Below, piece after piece: positions 25,295 to 34,680 of a stretch of 49,945 nt of DNA. The position numbers and the translations under genes are program-made. Under the pieces are notes generated by a model that saw only the letters and a list, made by a program, of their open reading frames with translations, searched no databases and was not told the DNA's origin. How positions within the stretch are numbered: the first letter of the stretch is position 1; each line of letters starts with the position of its first letter. Location: positions 1-49,945 of the forward strand of contig JANYGP010000009.1 of the NCBI GenBank assembly GCA_025362315.1. The letters run 5' to 3'. Source of the stretch: Polaromonas sp. GTDB taxonomy: Bacteria > Pseudomonadota > Gammaproteobacteria > Burkholderiales > Burkholderiaceae_C.

Positions 25295-26278
25295 TCATTG
25301 CGCCTGAAAGCCGCTCGCCTTGATGATCCTGCTCCAGGTTTGCGCATAAGCTTGCTCCCGGCTGGCCAGTTGGGCAGGCGCCATGTAGCCGACCGCCAGG
25401 CCCATAGCTGTCAGCTTTTCACGCACGTCAGGCATGGCCACTATTTTTGCCACTGCTTCGGCCACACGGTCAACGGTGGCCTTGGGTGTGCCTGCTGGTG
25501 CAAAAATGCCATAGTAGGGCACGTCTTCAAAGCCGGCCAGACCCAGCTCAGCGAAGGTGGGCACTTCAGGCAGTGAAGCCTGGCGGGTGTTGCCCAAAAC
25601 AGCCACCACGCGCATTTTGCCGGCCTTGTGGTTTTCAAGAAAATCAGGGATGGAGGCCACGCCGGCGCCAATCTGGTTGCCCAGCATGTCGGCCATCATC
25701 GGGGCACTGCCGCGGTACGGCGCTGCTGCCAGGTCCATCTTGTATTTTTCGCCAATGACTTTTACCAAAAATTCGGGCACCGACGCGGGTGCCGGCACGC
25801 CCACATTGCCTTTGTTGCCCTGGCTGCGAACCCAGGCGATGTATTCATTGAGCGTCCGGGCGGGTGTGCCGCCAGAGACCGCCAGCGCATTGACAAAAGT
25901 GGCAAACCCGGCAACCGCTACAAAATCTTTGGCAGGCTCAAAACCGGGGTTTTTGACCACCAGCGGCAAGATTGACACTGTGTGGTCATGCGTTAAAAAC
26001 AAGACTGATCCATCCGCTGGCGCCGCCTTCAATGCCTGCGCGGCTATTTGCCCGCCAGCACCTGCCCTGTTGTCCACCACCACAGATGTTGCCAACTGGT
26101 CTTTGAGCTTGTCAGCAAAAATGCGTGCAATCACGTCTGTTGCACCACCCGCCGGAAAACCCACCATCAATTTGATGCCGCCTGTTTGCGCCTGCACGCC
26201 TGTGCATGCCGCAATCAGGCAAGCAGCAGCGGCCAGTGTCTTGCGACGGGTAAAGGTTTTGTAAAGAGAGTCAATCAT
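25295..26278 (-). CDS. Bug-family (TctC-like) periplasmic receptor
   Basis: A 327-residue receptor with a signal peptide ending near GVQAQ. Bug hallmarks: LMVGFPAGGATDVIARIFADKL (about residues 36-57), VVDNRAGAGGQIAAQAL, and PYRGSAPMMADMLGNQI. These receptors bind carboxylates, amino acids or related acids and usually lack adjacent TctAB membrane genes in Burkholderiales, as here. Ligand unknown. Confidence 0.92.
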   Translation of the reverse strand: MIDSLYKTFTRRKTLAAAACLIAACTGVQAQTGGIKLMVGFPAGGATDVIARIFADKLKDQLATSVVVDNRAGAGGQIAAQALKAAPADGSVLFLTHDHTVSILPLVVKNPGFEPAKDFVAVAGFATFVNALAVSGGTPARTLNEYIAWVRSQGNKGNVGVPAPASVPEFLVKVIGEKYKMDLAAAPYRGSAPMMADMLGNQIGAGVASIPDFLENHKAGKMRVVAVLGNTRQASLPEVPTFAELGLAGFEDVPYYGIFAPAGTPKATVDRVAEAVAKIVAMPDVREKLTAMGLAVGYMAPAQLASREQAYAQTWSRIIKASGFQAQ

Positions 26279-26317
26279 GGTGCTGTCCTGTTTAAAAAGT
26301 GGAGATTGCCACGCAAT

Positions 26318-26941
26318 TTACCGCTGTGGCGCATCCGGCGCAAGGGGTGCCAGGTCTGATGCGTAGGTGCGGTCGCCAATTTGTACGGCGCTGTCATTGT
26401 GCCAAGACGCTTCAAAATCAGCCAACTCCGCAGCAGAAACATGCTCGAAAGATTCGGCCTCGCTGCGGCACCCGGTCCCTTGTTCTGTCTGACTTGGCAC
26501 TTTAAAGGCGCGGGTGGCCCAATTGGCCACTGCAGTGTCCAGCGTTTTGTCAACCCGCCAGTAAACGCCATCAACAATCAACCCGTATCTGGTATGGGCG
26601 TTTTTAACAATCTCGGCTGCCAGCACGGCCTGCTGCGCAAGCTGGCCCGCAGGGCTGGCCATGAAGGTGGACGACGTGTCCAGCATGATGACAAAACAGT
26701 GGCCCCGCTTGTCTGTGCGCATGAACTTCAGGCGGTAACTGTTGGTTGCGATGGCGTGCTTGTCCAGGCTGGAGCGAACGGCTTCACACAGCAATTCACG
26801 CCTGAATGCCATGCGTTCTTCCAGATTCATCTGGATGGGCATGGTTTCAGCCCCATCGGAACGAGCCGCCTCGGGCGCCACAAATTCAGGTGTTTGTCGG
26901 TGGCTGCGGGATGGTGAAAACAGGTCTTTGAACAGTGCCAT
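26318..26941 (-). CDS. Conserved-looking hypothetical protein
   Basis: A 207-residue soluble protein without signal peptide or membrane segments. I chose MALFKDLFSPS at 26941, which has GGGAGG about 10 bases upstream. Distinct stretches are NLEERMAFRRELLCEAVRSS, then SYRLKFMRTDKRGHCFVIML and GLIVDGVYWRVDK. The end is acidic (AELADFEASW...). I do not recognise the family. It sits between a Bug receptor gene and the SemiSWEET gene, neither of which suggests a role. Confidence 0.6.
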   Translation of the reverse strand: MALFKDLFSPSRSHRQTPEFVAPEAARSDGAETMPIQMNLEERMAFRRELLCEAVRSSLDKHAIATNSYRLKFMRTDKRGHCFVIMLDTSSTFMASPAGQLAQQAVLAAEIVKNAHTRYGLIVDGVYWRVDKTLDTAVANWATRAFKVPSQTEQGTGCRSEAESFEHVSAAELADFEASWHNDSAVQIGDRTYASDLAPLAPDAPQR

Positions 26942-27105
26942 GAGGATGTGGCCTCCCATGCAGGGTGGCCAGAATAATACGTATGCAGATGATCATCGGA
27001 CTGTTTCAATTTGTTGAGGATTTGCGCAGCACTTGCTGATAAATCTTCACCACACTGACCGGTCAAACCGCTTTATCGTCATGCCGCCACATGGATCTTG
27101 AACCA

Positions 27106-27366
27106 TTATTTGAAGCGCAACTTCATCCATAAAATGGCGCTTGCCAGGCTCAGGGTGATGCCATTGGCGACAATCAAAGGCCAGGCACCCAGCAAAATGC
27201 CGTAAGCCAGCCACAATGCAATCCCGACTGTAAAAATACTGTACATCGGCAGTGAGATGCCGCTGACATCCCGGGTTTGAAAACTGTGCCAGACCTGCGG
27301 CACAAAGCTGACCGTCGTCAGGATGGCAGCGACCATGCCGATCATTTCAGTCAGCACCTGGCTCAT
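27106..27366 (-). CDS. SemiSWEET-type sugar transporter (PQ-loop)
   Basis: An 86-residue membrane protein with three hydrophobic helices and the PQ-loop motif in TTVSFVPQVWHSFQTRDVSGIS, then MYSIFTVGIALWLAYGILL. Members dimerise to make a small bidirectional sugar pore. Its ATG overlaps the dacB stop by ATGA, so it is coupled to that gene. Confidence 0.85.
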   Translation of the reverse strand: MSQVLTEMIGMVAAILTTVSFVPQVWHSFQTRDVSGISLPMYSIFTVGIALWLAYGILLGAWPLIVANGITLSLASAILWMKLRFK

Positions 27367-28796
27367 TTGCCACCTTCCTTGACAGCCCAGTCAACCAGAG
27401 CTTCCAGCGCGGGTCGGGCTGCCGGTGCATTGGGGTGGTTCACAACAGCCACCACCACCAGACGCCTGCCACTGGGCGTATGCACATAACCGGCCAGCGC
27501 AGTGCTGTCACGCAGCGTGCCGGATTTCAGGTGCGCCCAGCCTTGTGACACCCGTGACTTGCTGCTTTTGAGCGTGCCGTCAATGCCCGTGATGGGCAGG
27601 GAGGACATCAACTCCGGCATCGCACCGGACAGGTAAGCCGTTTGCAGCATGCGCGCCAAACCTTGCGGCGTGATGCGCTCCTGGCGTGACAGGCCTGAGC
27701 CGTTGTCAAGCACCGGCAGGTCCTGCTCACCAAAGCGCTCCCGCCACCAGTTTTGCACCACATTGCGTGATGTCTCAAAACTGGCTGTCTGACCAGCTTT
27801 GAGGCCCAGGGTTAAAAACAACTGCTGCGCCATCACGTTGTTGCTGAACTTGTTGATGTCGCGAATCACCTCGGTCAGGCTGGGCGATGTGATCTCAAAA
27901 GCGCTCTTCAGGCCGGCCGGGGCACGGCCTTCGCGCACACGGCCTTTCAAGTTGCCGCCGATCTCAAGCCACATGCCGCCCACAGCGCGCTCGGCATAGC
28001 TGGCCGGGTCTGCATAGGCCACGGGCCAAACTCTTTCACCGCAACCGACCGGATAGCTGCCTTTGAAACTGATGCGAAACGGGTCGCTGAAATCAGCTGC
28101 CAGGGCACTGCGATAGTCGCCGCAGTCTTTGGCTGTCGTCAGTGCCACTGTGCTTTGCATCTGCACATTGGCCAGAGGCGGGTCAAAGCTGACGTTGGCC
28201 AGGCCGCTTGTGTAGTTAGGCACAAAAGTCATCACCACGGATTTGTAATTGATCAGCAGCGCGTCTGGCGCTGCGTTGTACGGCCGCAGCGGCTCACCGT
28301 CAAAATCTGCCGGGTTGGGTGTGGCAACCGCAAAAGCACTGCGGTCCAGAAAAATATCACCGGTGATGGTCTTGATGCCGAGGCCCTGCACCCGGCGCAG
28401 CAGCAGCCACAGCCGCTCCATGACCAGCTTGGGGTCGCCCCTGCCCTGAATGACCAGGTTGCCCGTCAGCACACCGTCCTTGATGGTGCCGTCCACATAC
28501 ACGGGTGTTGACCAGGTGTAAGCGGGCCCCAGCAGCTCCAGGCCTGCGTAAGTGGTCACCAGCTTCATGACCGACGCCGGGTTGACTGGCACGCTGGCGC
28601 GGTAGCCAAGCAGCGGCGTGGTTTTGCCGTTGGTCAAAGGTGCAGCGTCCACCACGATGGCGGCAAGGGCCTCTCGCGGGACTTTGGCCCGGGCCAAAGC
28701 AGCTTCCACTTCAGGTGGCAGGCTTTGGGCTGCGGCCAGGCTTGCGAGCACTGCGCTACAGGCTGCAAAACACTTCAAAGGCAGATTCAGACTCAT
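27363..28796 (-). CDS. dacB: D-alanyl-D-alanine carboxypeptidase/endopeptidase (PBP4)
   Basis: A 477-residue periplasmic class C-type penicillin-binding protein that trims peptidoglycan peptides. Signal peptide at the start (MSLNLPLKCFAACSAVLASL). All three active-site motifs are present: SVMK (residues 75-78), SNN (318-320) and KSG (424-426). The large insert between the first two motifs is normal for PBP4. A longer frame from 28847 would add 17 residues with no signal character, so 28796 is preferred. Confidence 0.92.
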   Translation of the reverse strand: MSLNLPLKCFAACSAVLASLAAAQSLPPEVEAALARAKVPREALAAIVVDAAPLTNGKTTPLLGYRASVPVNPASVMKLVTTYAGLELLGPAYTWSTPVYVDGTIKDGVLTGNLVIQGRGDPKLVMERLWLLLRRVQGLGIKTITGDIFLDRSAFAVATPNPADFDGEPLRPYNAAPDALLINYKSVVMTFVPNYTSGLANVSFDPPLANVQMQSTVALTTAKDCGDYRSALAADFSDPFRISFKGSYPVGCGERVWPVAYADPASYAERAVGGMWLEIGGNLKGRVREGRAPAGLKSAFEITSPSLTEVIRDINKFSNNVMAQQLFLTLGLKAGQTASFETSRNVVQNWWRERFGEQDLPVLDNGSGLSRQERITPQGLARMLQTAYLSGAMPELMSSLPITGIDGTLKSSKSRVSQGWAHLKSGTLRDSTALAGYVHTPSGRRLVVVAVVNHPNAPAARPALEALVDWAVKEGGK

Positions 28797-28850
28797 GCCC
28801 TGATTATCGGGGTGCCGGAGCCAACTCACTGGATAATCGAGCTGCACGAC

Positions 28851-28908
28851 AAATTATTTACTATTTATTTAATAGCTGCCAGCGCCCGTTTTTATTGGGC
28901 TAGAGCCT
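28851..28908 (-). repeat. Dispersed intergenic repeat, copy E (reverse orientation)
   Basis: On the minus strand it reads GGCTCTAGCCC, A/T run, CGGGCGCTGGCAGCTATTAA. It lies between dacB and tsaB. It shares TAGCTGCCAGCGCCCGT exactly (17 bases, plus strand) with the copy inside the UDG-like gene. Confidence 0.8.
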
Positions 28909-28935
28909 TATTTGACACCCGATTTAACCCTTTTC

Positions 28936-29661
28936 ATGCCTAAAAACGGCTCATTTCTGGCTTTTGACACCTCCACCGATGTGATGTCTATCGCGCTGAC
29001 AGACGGGGTGAGGGTCTGGCAACACACCGGGCCAGGCGGTGCAAAGGCATCGACCACGCTGCTCCCGGCAATATTGGCGCTGCTGGCTGAGGCTGGCCTG
29101 GCGCTGGGCGATTTGCAGGCAATCGCCTTTGGCCGGGGGCCAGGCTCGTTCACCGGGCTGCGCACTGCATGTGCGGTTGCGCAGGGTTTGGCTTTTGGAG
29201 CCAATGGCGGCGAAGGTGTGGCTGTGCTGCCAGTTGACACGCTGCTGGCGGTGGCAGAGCAAGCGCGGCCACATCAGGAATCGCAGCACATCACCGCCCT
29301 GCTGGATGCCCGGATGGATGAAATGTATGTGCAGCGCTTTTCATGCAGCCAGGGTGTTTTGACTGCCGTGGGAGACTGTCGGTTAATCAGCCCCGAAGCA
29401 CTGGCACCTGAGCCAGACATGCTTTATGCAGGCAATGTGTTTGACGTGTACAAAACCCGTCTGCCTGAGGACATGAACAGCATGAACAGCATCACCTGCC
29501 TGCCCACAGCCACAGCCATGCTGCGCCTGGCGCCGCAGCTGGCTGCCAGCGGCCACTGCGTTAGCGCCGAGCAGGCACTGCCTTTGTACATTCGCGATAA
29601 AGTGGCGCAAACCACCCAGGAGCGCGAACATGTCAAAGCGCTCAAAATGCTGGCAACATAA
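28936..29661 (+). CDS. tsaB: tRNA N6-threonylcarbamoyladenosine (t6A) synthesis protein TsaB
   Basis: A 241-residue ASKHA-fold protein that, with TsaD and TsaE, makes t6A at position 37 of ANN-reading tRNAs. Typical start LAFDTSTDVMSIAL and the GRGPGSFTGLRTACAVAQGLAF motif (about residues 71-92) are clear. The ATG at 28936 is the natural start; a TTG at 28912 falls at the edge of the upstream repeat. It is followed four bases later by rimI, a common pair. Confidence 0.92.
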   Translation: MPKNGSFLAFDTSTDVMSIALTDGVRVWQHTGPGGAKASTTLLPAILALLAEAGLALGDLQAIAFGRGPGSFTGLRTACAVAQGLAFGANGGEGVAVLPVDTLLAVAEQARPHQESQHITALLDARMDEMYVQRFSCSQGVLTAVGDCRLISPEALAPEPDMLYAGNVFDVYKTRLPEDMNSMNSITCLPTATAMLRLAPQLAASGHCVSAEQALPLYIRDKVAQTTQEREHVKALKMLAT

Positions 29662-29664
29662 ATC

Positions 29665-30342
29665 ATGAGCGCAGTTTTCAAGCCGGACAATCTAAAAGAA
29701 GTTTCAACAGCAGCTTCGCAGGAAGCTTACTTTGAGCCGATGACGCACGCCCATCTGGAAGCAGTTGCACAACTGGAGCAAAGCGCTTACCGATTCCCGT
29801 GGACACAAGGCAATTTCAGCGACTCGCTCAAGTGCGGCTATCACATGCAGATGTTGATGGCCGGGCAGGCTGTGCCGGGGCTGACCGGCGGCATCCAAAG
29901 CAGCCCCGTACTGATCGGATATTTTGTTGCCATGAAAGGCGTGGACGAGACGCATTTGCTCAACATCACGGTTGCGCCGGCTTATCAAAGGCAGGGCTGG
30001 GGCCACCTGCTGCTGGATGCGCTGGCGCTGTGGTCCCGAGGTGAGGGTGCGCAGTGGCTGTGGCTGGAGGTACGCCCTTCAAATGCCCACGCCAAGGCTG
30101 TCTACCTGCGCTATGGTTTTCGCGAAGTCGGCTTGCGCAAAGGCTACTATCCCGACGGCGGCAGCGGCCTGTTGGGAGCGGCCCGGCGCGAAGACGCAGT
30201 GGTCATGAGCCTGGCGTTGAATGCCATCGGCGCTGCACAGCCTGTCACCGGTGGTGCCTCTGCTGACAGGGCATTTGCTGGTAGTGCATTTGCTGGTAGT
30301 GCATCTGTTGACAGTGCATCAACCAGGGGCAAATTGCCGTGA
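29665..30342 (+). CDS. rimI: Ribosomal protein S18-alanine N-acetyltransferase
   Basis: A 225-residue GNAT acetyltransferase. Core: LEQSAYRFPWTQGNFSDSL (about residues 35-53), LLNITVAPAYQRQGWGHLLL with the acetyl-CoA P-loop (about 99-118), and WLELVRPSNAHAKAVYLRYGF-like segment. It is longer than the usual ~150 residues: about 25 extra at the N-terminus and a C-terminal tail of pentapeptide-like repeats encoded by 30253-30327. It overlaps the next gene. Confidence 0.88.
   Translation: MSAVFKPDNLKEVSTAASQEAYFEPMTHAHLEAVAQLEQSAYRFPWTQGNFSDSLKCGYHMQMLMAGQAVPGLTGGIQSSPVLIGYFVAMKGVDETHLLNITVAPAYQRQGWGHLLLDALALWSRGEGAQWLWLEVRPSNAHAKAVYLRYGFREVGLRKGYYPDGGSGLLGAARREDAVVMSLALNAIGAAQPVTGGASADRAFAGSAFAGSASVDSASTRGKLP
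30253..30327 (+). repeat. 15-base tandem repeat in the 3' end of rimI
   Basis: Five consecutive 15-base units, the second and third nearly identical (A(G/G)TGCATTTGCTGGT-like), encoding GASAD-RAFAG-SAFAG-SASVD-SASTR. Unit length is a multiple of three, so copy changes would lengthen the tail without shifting the frame. Confidence 0.8.
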
Positions 30343-31166
30343 TGCTGATGGCCAGGCGTCACCGCGCCATGCTGAGCGAAATGGGCATCCAGGTGTGGCA
30401 GCCAGAACCCCAGAGCGCATCTGCAACCATCTCCGATCACAAAAACAAAACGCCAGCTGCAACAGACAGCAAAATCGCTACTAAATCAGTAGCTGCCAGC
30501 GCCCGTATTGATGGGGCTAAAAGTACTTTTGATGCTGAAAATCAGCCTCTGGCTGCACGTGAATCTGCCAAGTCCAAAACCACGCCACTGGTACCCGACA
30601 ACGCATATACCCAGCCCCTCAGTGCCAACCCTGCTAGCAACACCGATGCCTGGCGCATTGGCGCAGTACAAACTCTGTACAACACCCCGGAAGTGCCCAA
30701 AGCAAGCCGCTGGCTGTTGCTGATTGAGTCCGCTGAGCTTGCACTGCAAAGCAATTTTGATGCTTTTGAAGGCGATGCAGGCAAACTGCTGGATAACATG
30801 CTGCGCGCCGCCAAACTGCACACCACTGCAGATGTCATGCTGGCTCCGCTGGTCAGATCCAGCCCAACTTCTGGCGACGGCCTGAGCGGCCAGCTGGCCA
30901 TGCTGCTGCAAAGGACACAGCCCCACGTGGTCCTGGTCATGGGCCGCCTGGCCAGTCAGGCCGTGCTGCAATCAGCCGAGCCCCTGGCCCGGCTACGTGG
31001 GCAAGTGCACAACATCCACACTGTTAAAACCGTCATCACTCTGGACCCAGCTTACTTGCTGCGCAACCCGCTTGACAAGGCCAAAGCCTGGGACGATTTG
31101 TGCCTGGCACTCAGCATCGCAGGCCCTTCACGCTTGCAAATTAAAAGTGTCAGTACTGAGATTTAG
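30342..31166 (+). CDS. Degenerate family-4 uracil-DNA glycosylase-like protein
   Basis: A 274-residue protein. The middle and end resemble family 4/5 UDGs: [20 protein letters not shown] (about residues 138-157), a [20 protein letters not shown] stretch and [21 protein letters not shown]. Key features of active enzymes are missing: the GE-x-PG motif is replaced by LIESAEL, the final HPA/HPS His is Asp (DPAYLLR), and no Fe-S cysteine set exists (one Cys in total). It is therefore probably not an active glycosylase. An upstream segment (about residues 45-60) is made of dispersed-repeat DNA (copy F). ATG 30342 overlaps the rimI stop (TGATG); a GTG at 30339 is possible. Confidence 0.65.
   Translation: MLMARRHRAMLSEMGIQVWQPEPQSASATISDHKNKTPAATDSKIATKSVAASARIDGAKSTFDAENQPLAARESAKSKTTPLVPDNAYTQPLSANPASNTDAWRIGAVQTLYNTPEVPKASRWLLLIESAELALQSNFDAFEGDAGKLLDNMLRAAKLHTTADVMLAPLVRSSPTSGDGLSGQLAMLLQRTQPHVVLVMGRLASQAVLQSAEPLARLRGQVHNIHTVKTVITLDPAYLLRNPLDKAKAWDDLCLALSIAGPSRLQIKSVSTEI
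30473..30520 (-). repeat. Dispersed intergenic repeat, copy F, inside a coding frame
   Basis: On the minus strand it reads AGCCCCATCAATACGGGCGC, then TGGCAGCTACTGATTTAGTAGC, matching copy E. It is read through by the UDG-like gene as [18 protein letters not shown] without a stop. Confidence 0.8.
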
Positions 31167-31246
31167 GGCGTGCGCACCAAGAGGGTGAAGTGGTGCTGCC
31201 AATTCAAGCCTCAATCATTGGTCGTACAGCTTCTTACAATCAAAGG

Positions 31247-32098
31247 ATGAACACGCAGGCAACCCCCCTCACCTTTCTGAATATGCTGTCCGCGGCGGAG
31301 CAGCAAAACCAGTCGATGTTGTGCGTCGGCCTGGACCCGGAGCCGACGCGTTTTCCGGGCAAGCTCAAAGGCAACAGCAACAAGATTTATGACTTTTGCG
31401 CCGCGATAGTTGATGCAACTGCTGATCTCGTCATCTCCTTCAAACCGCAAATCGCCTACTTTGCCGCGCACCGCGCAGAAGGCCAGCTGGAGCGCCTGAT
31501 GGAACACATGCGCCGCGCTGCGCCGAACGTGCCCATCATTCTGGACGCCAAGCGCGGCGACATTGGCTCTACAGCCGAGCAATACGCCATTGAAGCTTTT
31601 GAGCGCTATGGTGCCGACGCCGTCACGCTGTCGCCCTTCATGGGTTTTGACTCAGTCGCGCCCTATTTGAAGCATGCTGGCAAAGGCGCGTTTTTGCTGT
31701 GCCGCACGTCCAACCCCGGCGGAGACGATTTGCAAAACCAGCGCTTTGCCAGCGTCGAAGGTCAACCGCTGCTTTATGAACACGTCGCCCGGCTGGCGCA
31801 AGGCCCGTGGAACCTGAACGGCCAGCTCGGCCTGGTGGTCGGCGCAACTTACCCGCTTGAAATTGAACGTGTGCGCACCGTTGCCCCCACCTTGCCCCTG
31901 CTGATCCCGGGCGTGGGCGCGCAGGGTGGTAATGCAGTTGCCACGGTGCGCGCCGGCTGGCGCAAAGGCGCACCGATTATTGTCAACTCATCGCGGGCGA
32001 TTTTGTATGCCTCTGGCGGGGATGATTTTGCTGAGGCTGCGCGGGCTGAGGCGTTGAAAACGCGGGATGTTTTGCAGGTTGCGCGTGGCGGGCGATAG
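31247..32098 (+). CDS. pyrF: Orotidine 5'-phosphate decarboxylase (type 2)
   Basis: A 283-residue enzyme for the last step of UMP synthesis. The type 2 catalytic stretch [16 protein letters not shown] (Asp100, Lys102, Asp105) is intact, with [13 protein letters not shown] near the start and [12 protein letters not shown] near the end. The ATG at 31247 follows AAAGG and gives the usual N-terminus; an upstream in-frame start at 31190 looks non-coding. Confidence 0.95.
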   Translation: MNTQATPLTFLNMLSAAEQQNQSMLCVGLDPEPTRFPGKLKGNSNKIYDFCAAIVDATADLVISFKPQIAYFAAHRAEGQLERLMEHMRRAAPNVPIILDAKRGDIGSTAEQYAIEAFERYGADAVTLSPFMGFDSVAPYLKHAGKGAFLLCRTSNPGGDDLQNQRFASVEGQPLLYEHVARLAQGPWNLNGQLGLVVGATYPLEIERVRTVAPTLPLLIPGVGAQGGNAVATVRAGWRKGAPIIVNSSRAILYASGGDDFAEAARAEALKTRDVLQVARGGR

Positions 32099-32247
32099 CT
32101 TTGCTAACCAGCTCATGGAAGTTAACGCTATTTTTGCTGCCGCCAGTTACTTGGTAAGTTGTGCCTAAGGCCAACTTGAGCAGGTAGACAGCGGCTGTGG
32201 CGCAACTCCAATTGGCGTAAAGTTCATCAACGTGACAGGAGTAATTT

Positions 32248-32571
32248 ATGTTTGGTCAGAGTGTCAAATACAAGTTGGTGTGCAAACTCGGGTTCACGGT
32301 AACTTTCTTGGTTGGACTGGTAACTTTACCCATGAGACAACTTGTGCCGAACCTTGCACCAGGCACTTTGGTTTTTTACTGTGCTTCAGGGATAGCGTTG
32401 TTGCTGATAGTCATCGTAATTTGCACCATCTTGTCGCTTCAGTTTTCACAATTTATTTTGCGCCATGGTGGTACCGACGCGCAATGGTTTTGGTTTTCAA
32501 GCGAACCCAAAGGGCTGGTGGAATTGCGCAGGCAGCAAGCAGTTTTAAAAGCAGAGCGAGACAAGTCCTGA
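32248..32571 (+). CDS. Small membrane protein of unknown function
   Basis: A 107-residue protein with two hydrophobic helices (about residues 14-28 and 42-66) and a charged cytoplasmic-type tail (LVELRRQQAVLKAERDKS). AGGAG precedes the ATG at 32248. I do not recognise the family. It stands alone between pyrF and a pseudogene facing the other way. Confidence 0.55.
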   Translation: MFGQSVKYKLVCKLGFTVTFLVGLVTLPMRQLVPNLAPGTLVFYCASGIALLLIVIVICTILSLQFSQFILRHGGTDAQWFWFSSEPKGLVELRRQQAVLKAERDKS

Positions 32572-32686
32572 TTGACCAATCGCAATGAACTTAAAGCAGA
32601 TTAAATTGACCATGACTGCATGCCCTGTTTTTGTTCACGCCACGTTTTCAAAACGCCAAAATAAGTCACACTTAATTGATAGTTGG

Positions 32687-32724
32687 CAACATGGTTCTGC
32701 CATGTTGTGAGACGACTCTCACAA
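32687..32724. terminator. Two overlapping hairpins between convergent genes
   Basis: CAACATGG (32687-32694) pairs with CCATGTTG (32700-32707), and TTGTGAGA (32705-32712) pairs with TCTCACAA (32717-32724). They share three bases, so only one can form fully at a time. The site overlaps the end of the minus-strand pseudogene and lies downstream of the small membrane protein gene. No T-run follows, so a terminator role is uncertain. Confidence 0.45.
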
Positions 32725-34680
32725 GCGTTTGACCGGATTCATTGCCGTAAAACTGGCCCGGCGCGTGTTACCCGCCCGCACAGCCCAATGGGCCCCCTGA
32801 TCTGACACGGTCACGCTGCCATCCTTGCTGACAGGCATGTCGGTGTAACGCGTTTTGGGCAGCAGCCAGACCATTTCATTCAGGCCGCTTGTGTGCGCGA
32901 TTTCAAATGTTGACCGGCCCCCTTTGTTGCGCTGCTCTGTCCATGTCACGCTGCGGCGGGTTGTCATGAAGTCTGCCAGCCGGGTCATGGTGTACCACCT
33001 GAATTTTTGCTCGCCATGAGATTGGCATGGGCCAGCAAATCCAGCAGCACATCGGGCCAAACGTTTGCGCCGTTGGGGTGCATGTAAATCATTCGGGACG
33101 TGTTTTTTGCAATTGCAAAATCAACCGAATTTCGGTGCCAGTCCATCACGTCGCCATGGGCAGGTTGTTGGTCTGAAATTCTTCAAACGTAGCGTACCAG
33201 CCAAACGGTGTGACGGGAAACACCCACATGTCTGCGTTGCGCAGCTGCCCATCGCGATGCTGCCGGGTCGGCCCCATGCCGGTATGCCCGGCAAAATAAG
33301 CAGCAACCACACCATGCTGCTCGCGCCAGTCCATGGCCCACACTGGGTTATTACCCACAGGCGGTGAATATTCCCGCAGCAGCGGTCCAAAAGAGCGGTC
33401 CGTCCAACGTTTGAGTTTTTGCACCGTTGGCACCAATGGGGCGGCATGCCTTTTGGTGTGGAAGATTCAAACCCGAGATAAGCCCGAACCGGATGACCAT
33501 TGCCATCGCCAAGTATCACGGCGTCAGGACCCGCTGTCATGTTGATTGAAAAAGGCCCTTCATCAAAAACGCCCAGCTTTTCAAGCCTGAGCGTGGGCAG
33601 CTGCGCTGCAAACGAGTCCAGGTGCCAATTGAGCGTCAGCCCGGGGAAGCCATCAGGGACTGCCGAAAGCTGGGCCATCTGCAGCACATTGTGGGCAAAG
33701 TAATGCAAAAAAAACCATGCATGGGCAACCCATCCGTGCGCTCGACTTTCAATTTGGTCAGAGGCAGGTTGACAAACAGAACCTGCCCACGCCCAAACTT
33801 GTGCAATCCGCCCACCAGCCCTGCCTCTGCCGATGCCGCCAACACCGCACCGTTGAAAGTACCCTGCGTGACAAAGCTGGCATACGTCAGGTTGCCCAGC
33901 AGATAAGCACTGTCGCTTTCAAGCACGTCTGCTGGTGGGGCGGGCGTGTCAGTGCCAGCAGAACGTGCTGGTGGTGTGCTGCTTTCAGGCACATAAACGC
34001 CTGGTAGCTGCACGGCGTTTGAGCCTGTCGCGCTTGCTGGGGTCAAGGACACCCCAACGGGCTTGGGTGCCGTGTAAGGACTTGACTTGCCGGCGGGACC
34101 TGGAGCTCGCGCATGGTGCTGCGCATCGCTGCAATGGTTTTAACAGTCATACTTTTTTCACGCTGGCTGTCGTACAGCGCAAAGTCAACACCAGTCTTAT
34201 CGCTCAGCCTGGATCTGGGAATGGGGTCCCACCAGCTTGCGTGTATTCCCGCACAGACTTCATCAAGGCGCCATCTGCCACCACGTGCAGTCGGTCGGGC
34301 AGTATGAGGCCGGCATACTTCAATGCACCTGCCCCCATCGCCTTGAACTGCTGGTCTGTGATGGTGCGCACGCGAACACCCGTCTCAGGGCCCGCATCAA
34401 TCCAGGCAGTGACTTGCGGGTGTATCAGCACCTGGCCGTATGGCACAAGCAGCAGCAAGCCAACGTCGCCCAATGCTGCAGACTCACTGGTACTGGCCTG
34501 GGCGGGCTCCAGACCGGCAATCTGGTGCCGTGAAGGCTCGACGCAACCGTAAATTGCAGCCACCAGCAAAGCGATAAGAAAACTGCCCACCAAAAAATGG
34601 ACAGGCAATTTTGAACATGGATTGAGCGCAAATATTTCATTAAAACTGTAAAGAAATAAGCGCAATATCTTGCCCAACAA
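32719..34680 (-). pseudogene. Secreted polysaccharide-deacetylase-like protein, multiply frameshifted
   Basis: Pieces of one long protein can be followed across changing frames. From the 5' end: a signal/lipobox-like start (FLVGSFLIALLVAAIYGC), VRVRTITDQQFKAMGAGALK, then a shift near 34220 into LSDKTGVDFALYDSQREKS, a shift near 34100 into KPVGVSLTPASATG, and a shift in an eight-base T run near 33710 into HYFAHNVLQMAQL. LNWHLDSFAAQLPTLRLEKL follows. A deletion or shift near 33440 leads into REYSPPVGNNPVWAMDW and FAGHTGMGPTRQHRDG. A stop near 33148 and a last shift near 33010 lead to FRWYTMTRLADFMTTR. The order resembles NodB-type deacetylases of Burkholderiales, with the metal-site GSHGGWxH region apparently lost. 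Confidence 0.7.

Noticed and set aside
30339..30341. GTG as start of the UDG-like gene
   Set aside because: The adjacent ATG at 30342 overlaps the rimI stop in the usual TGATG arrangement and is more likely.
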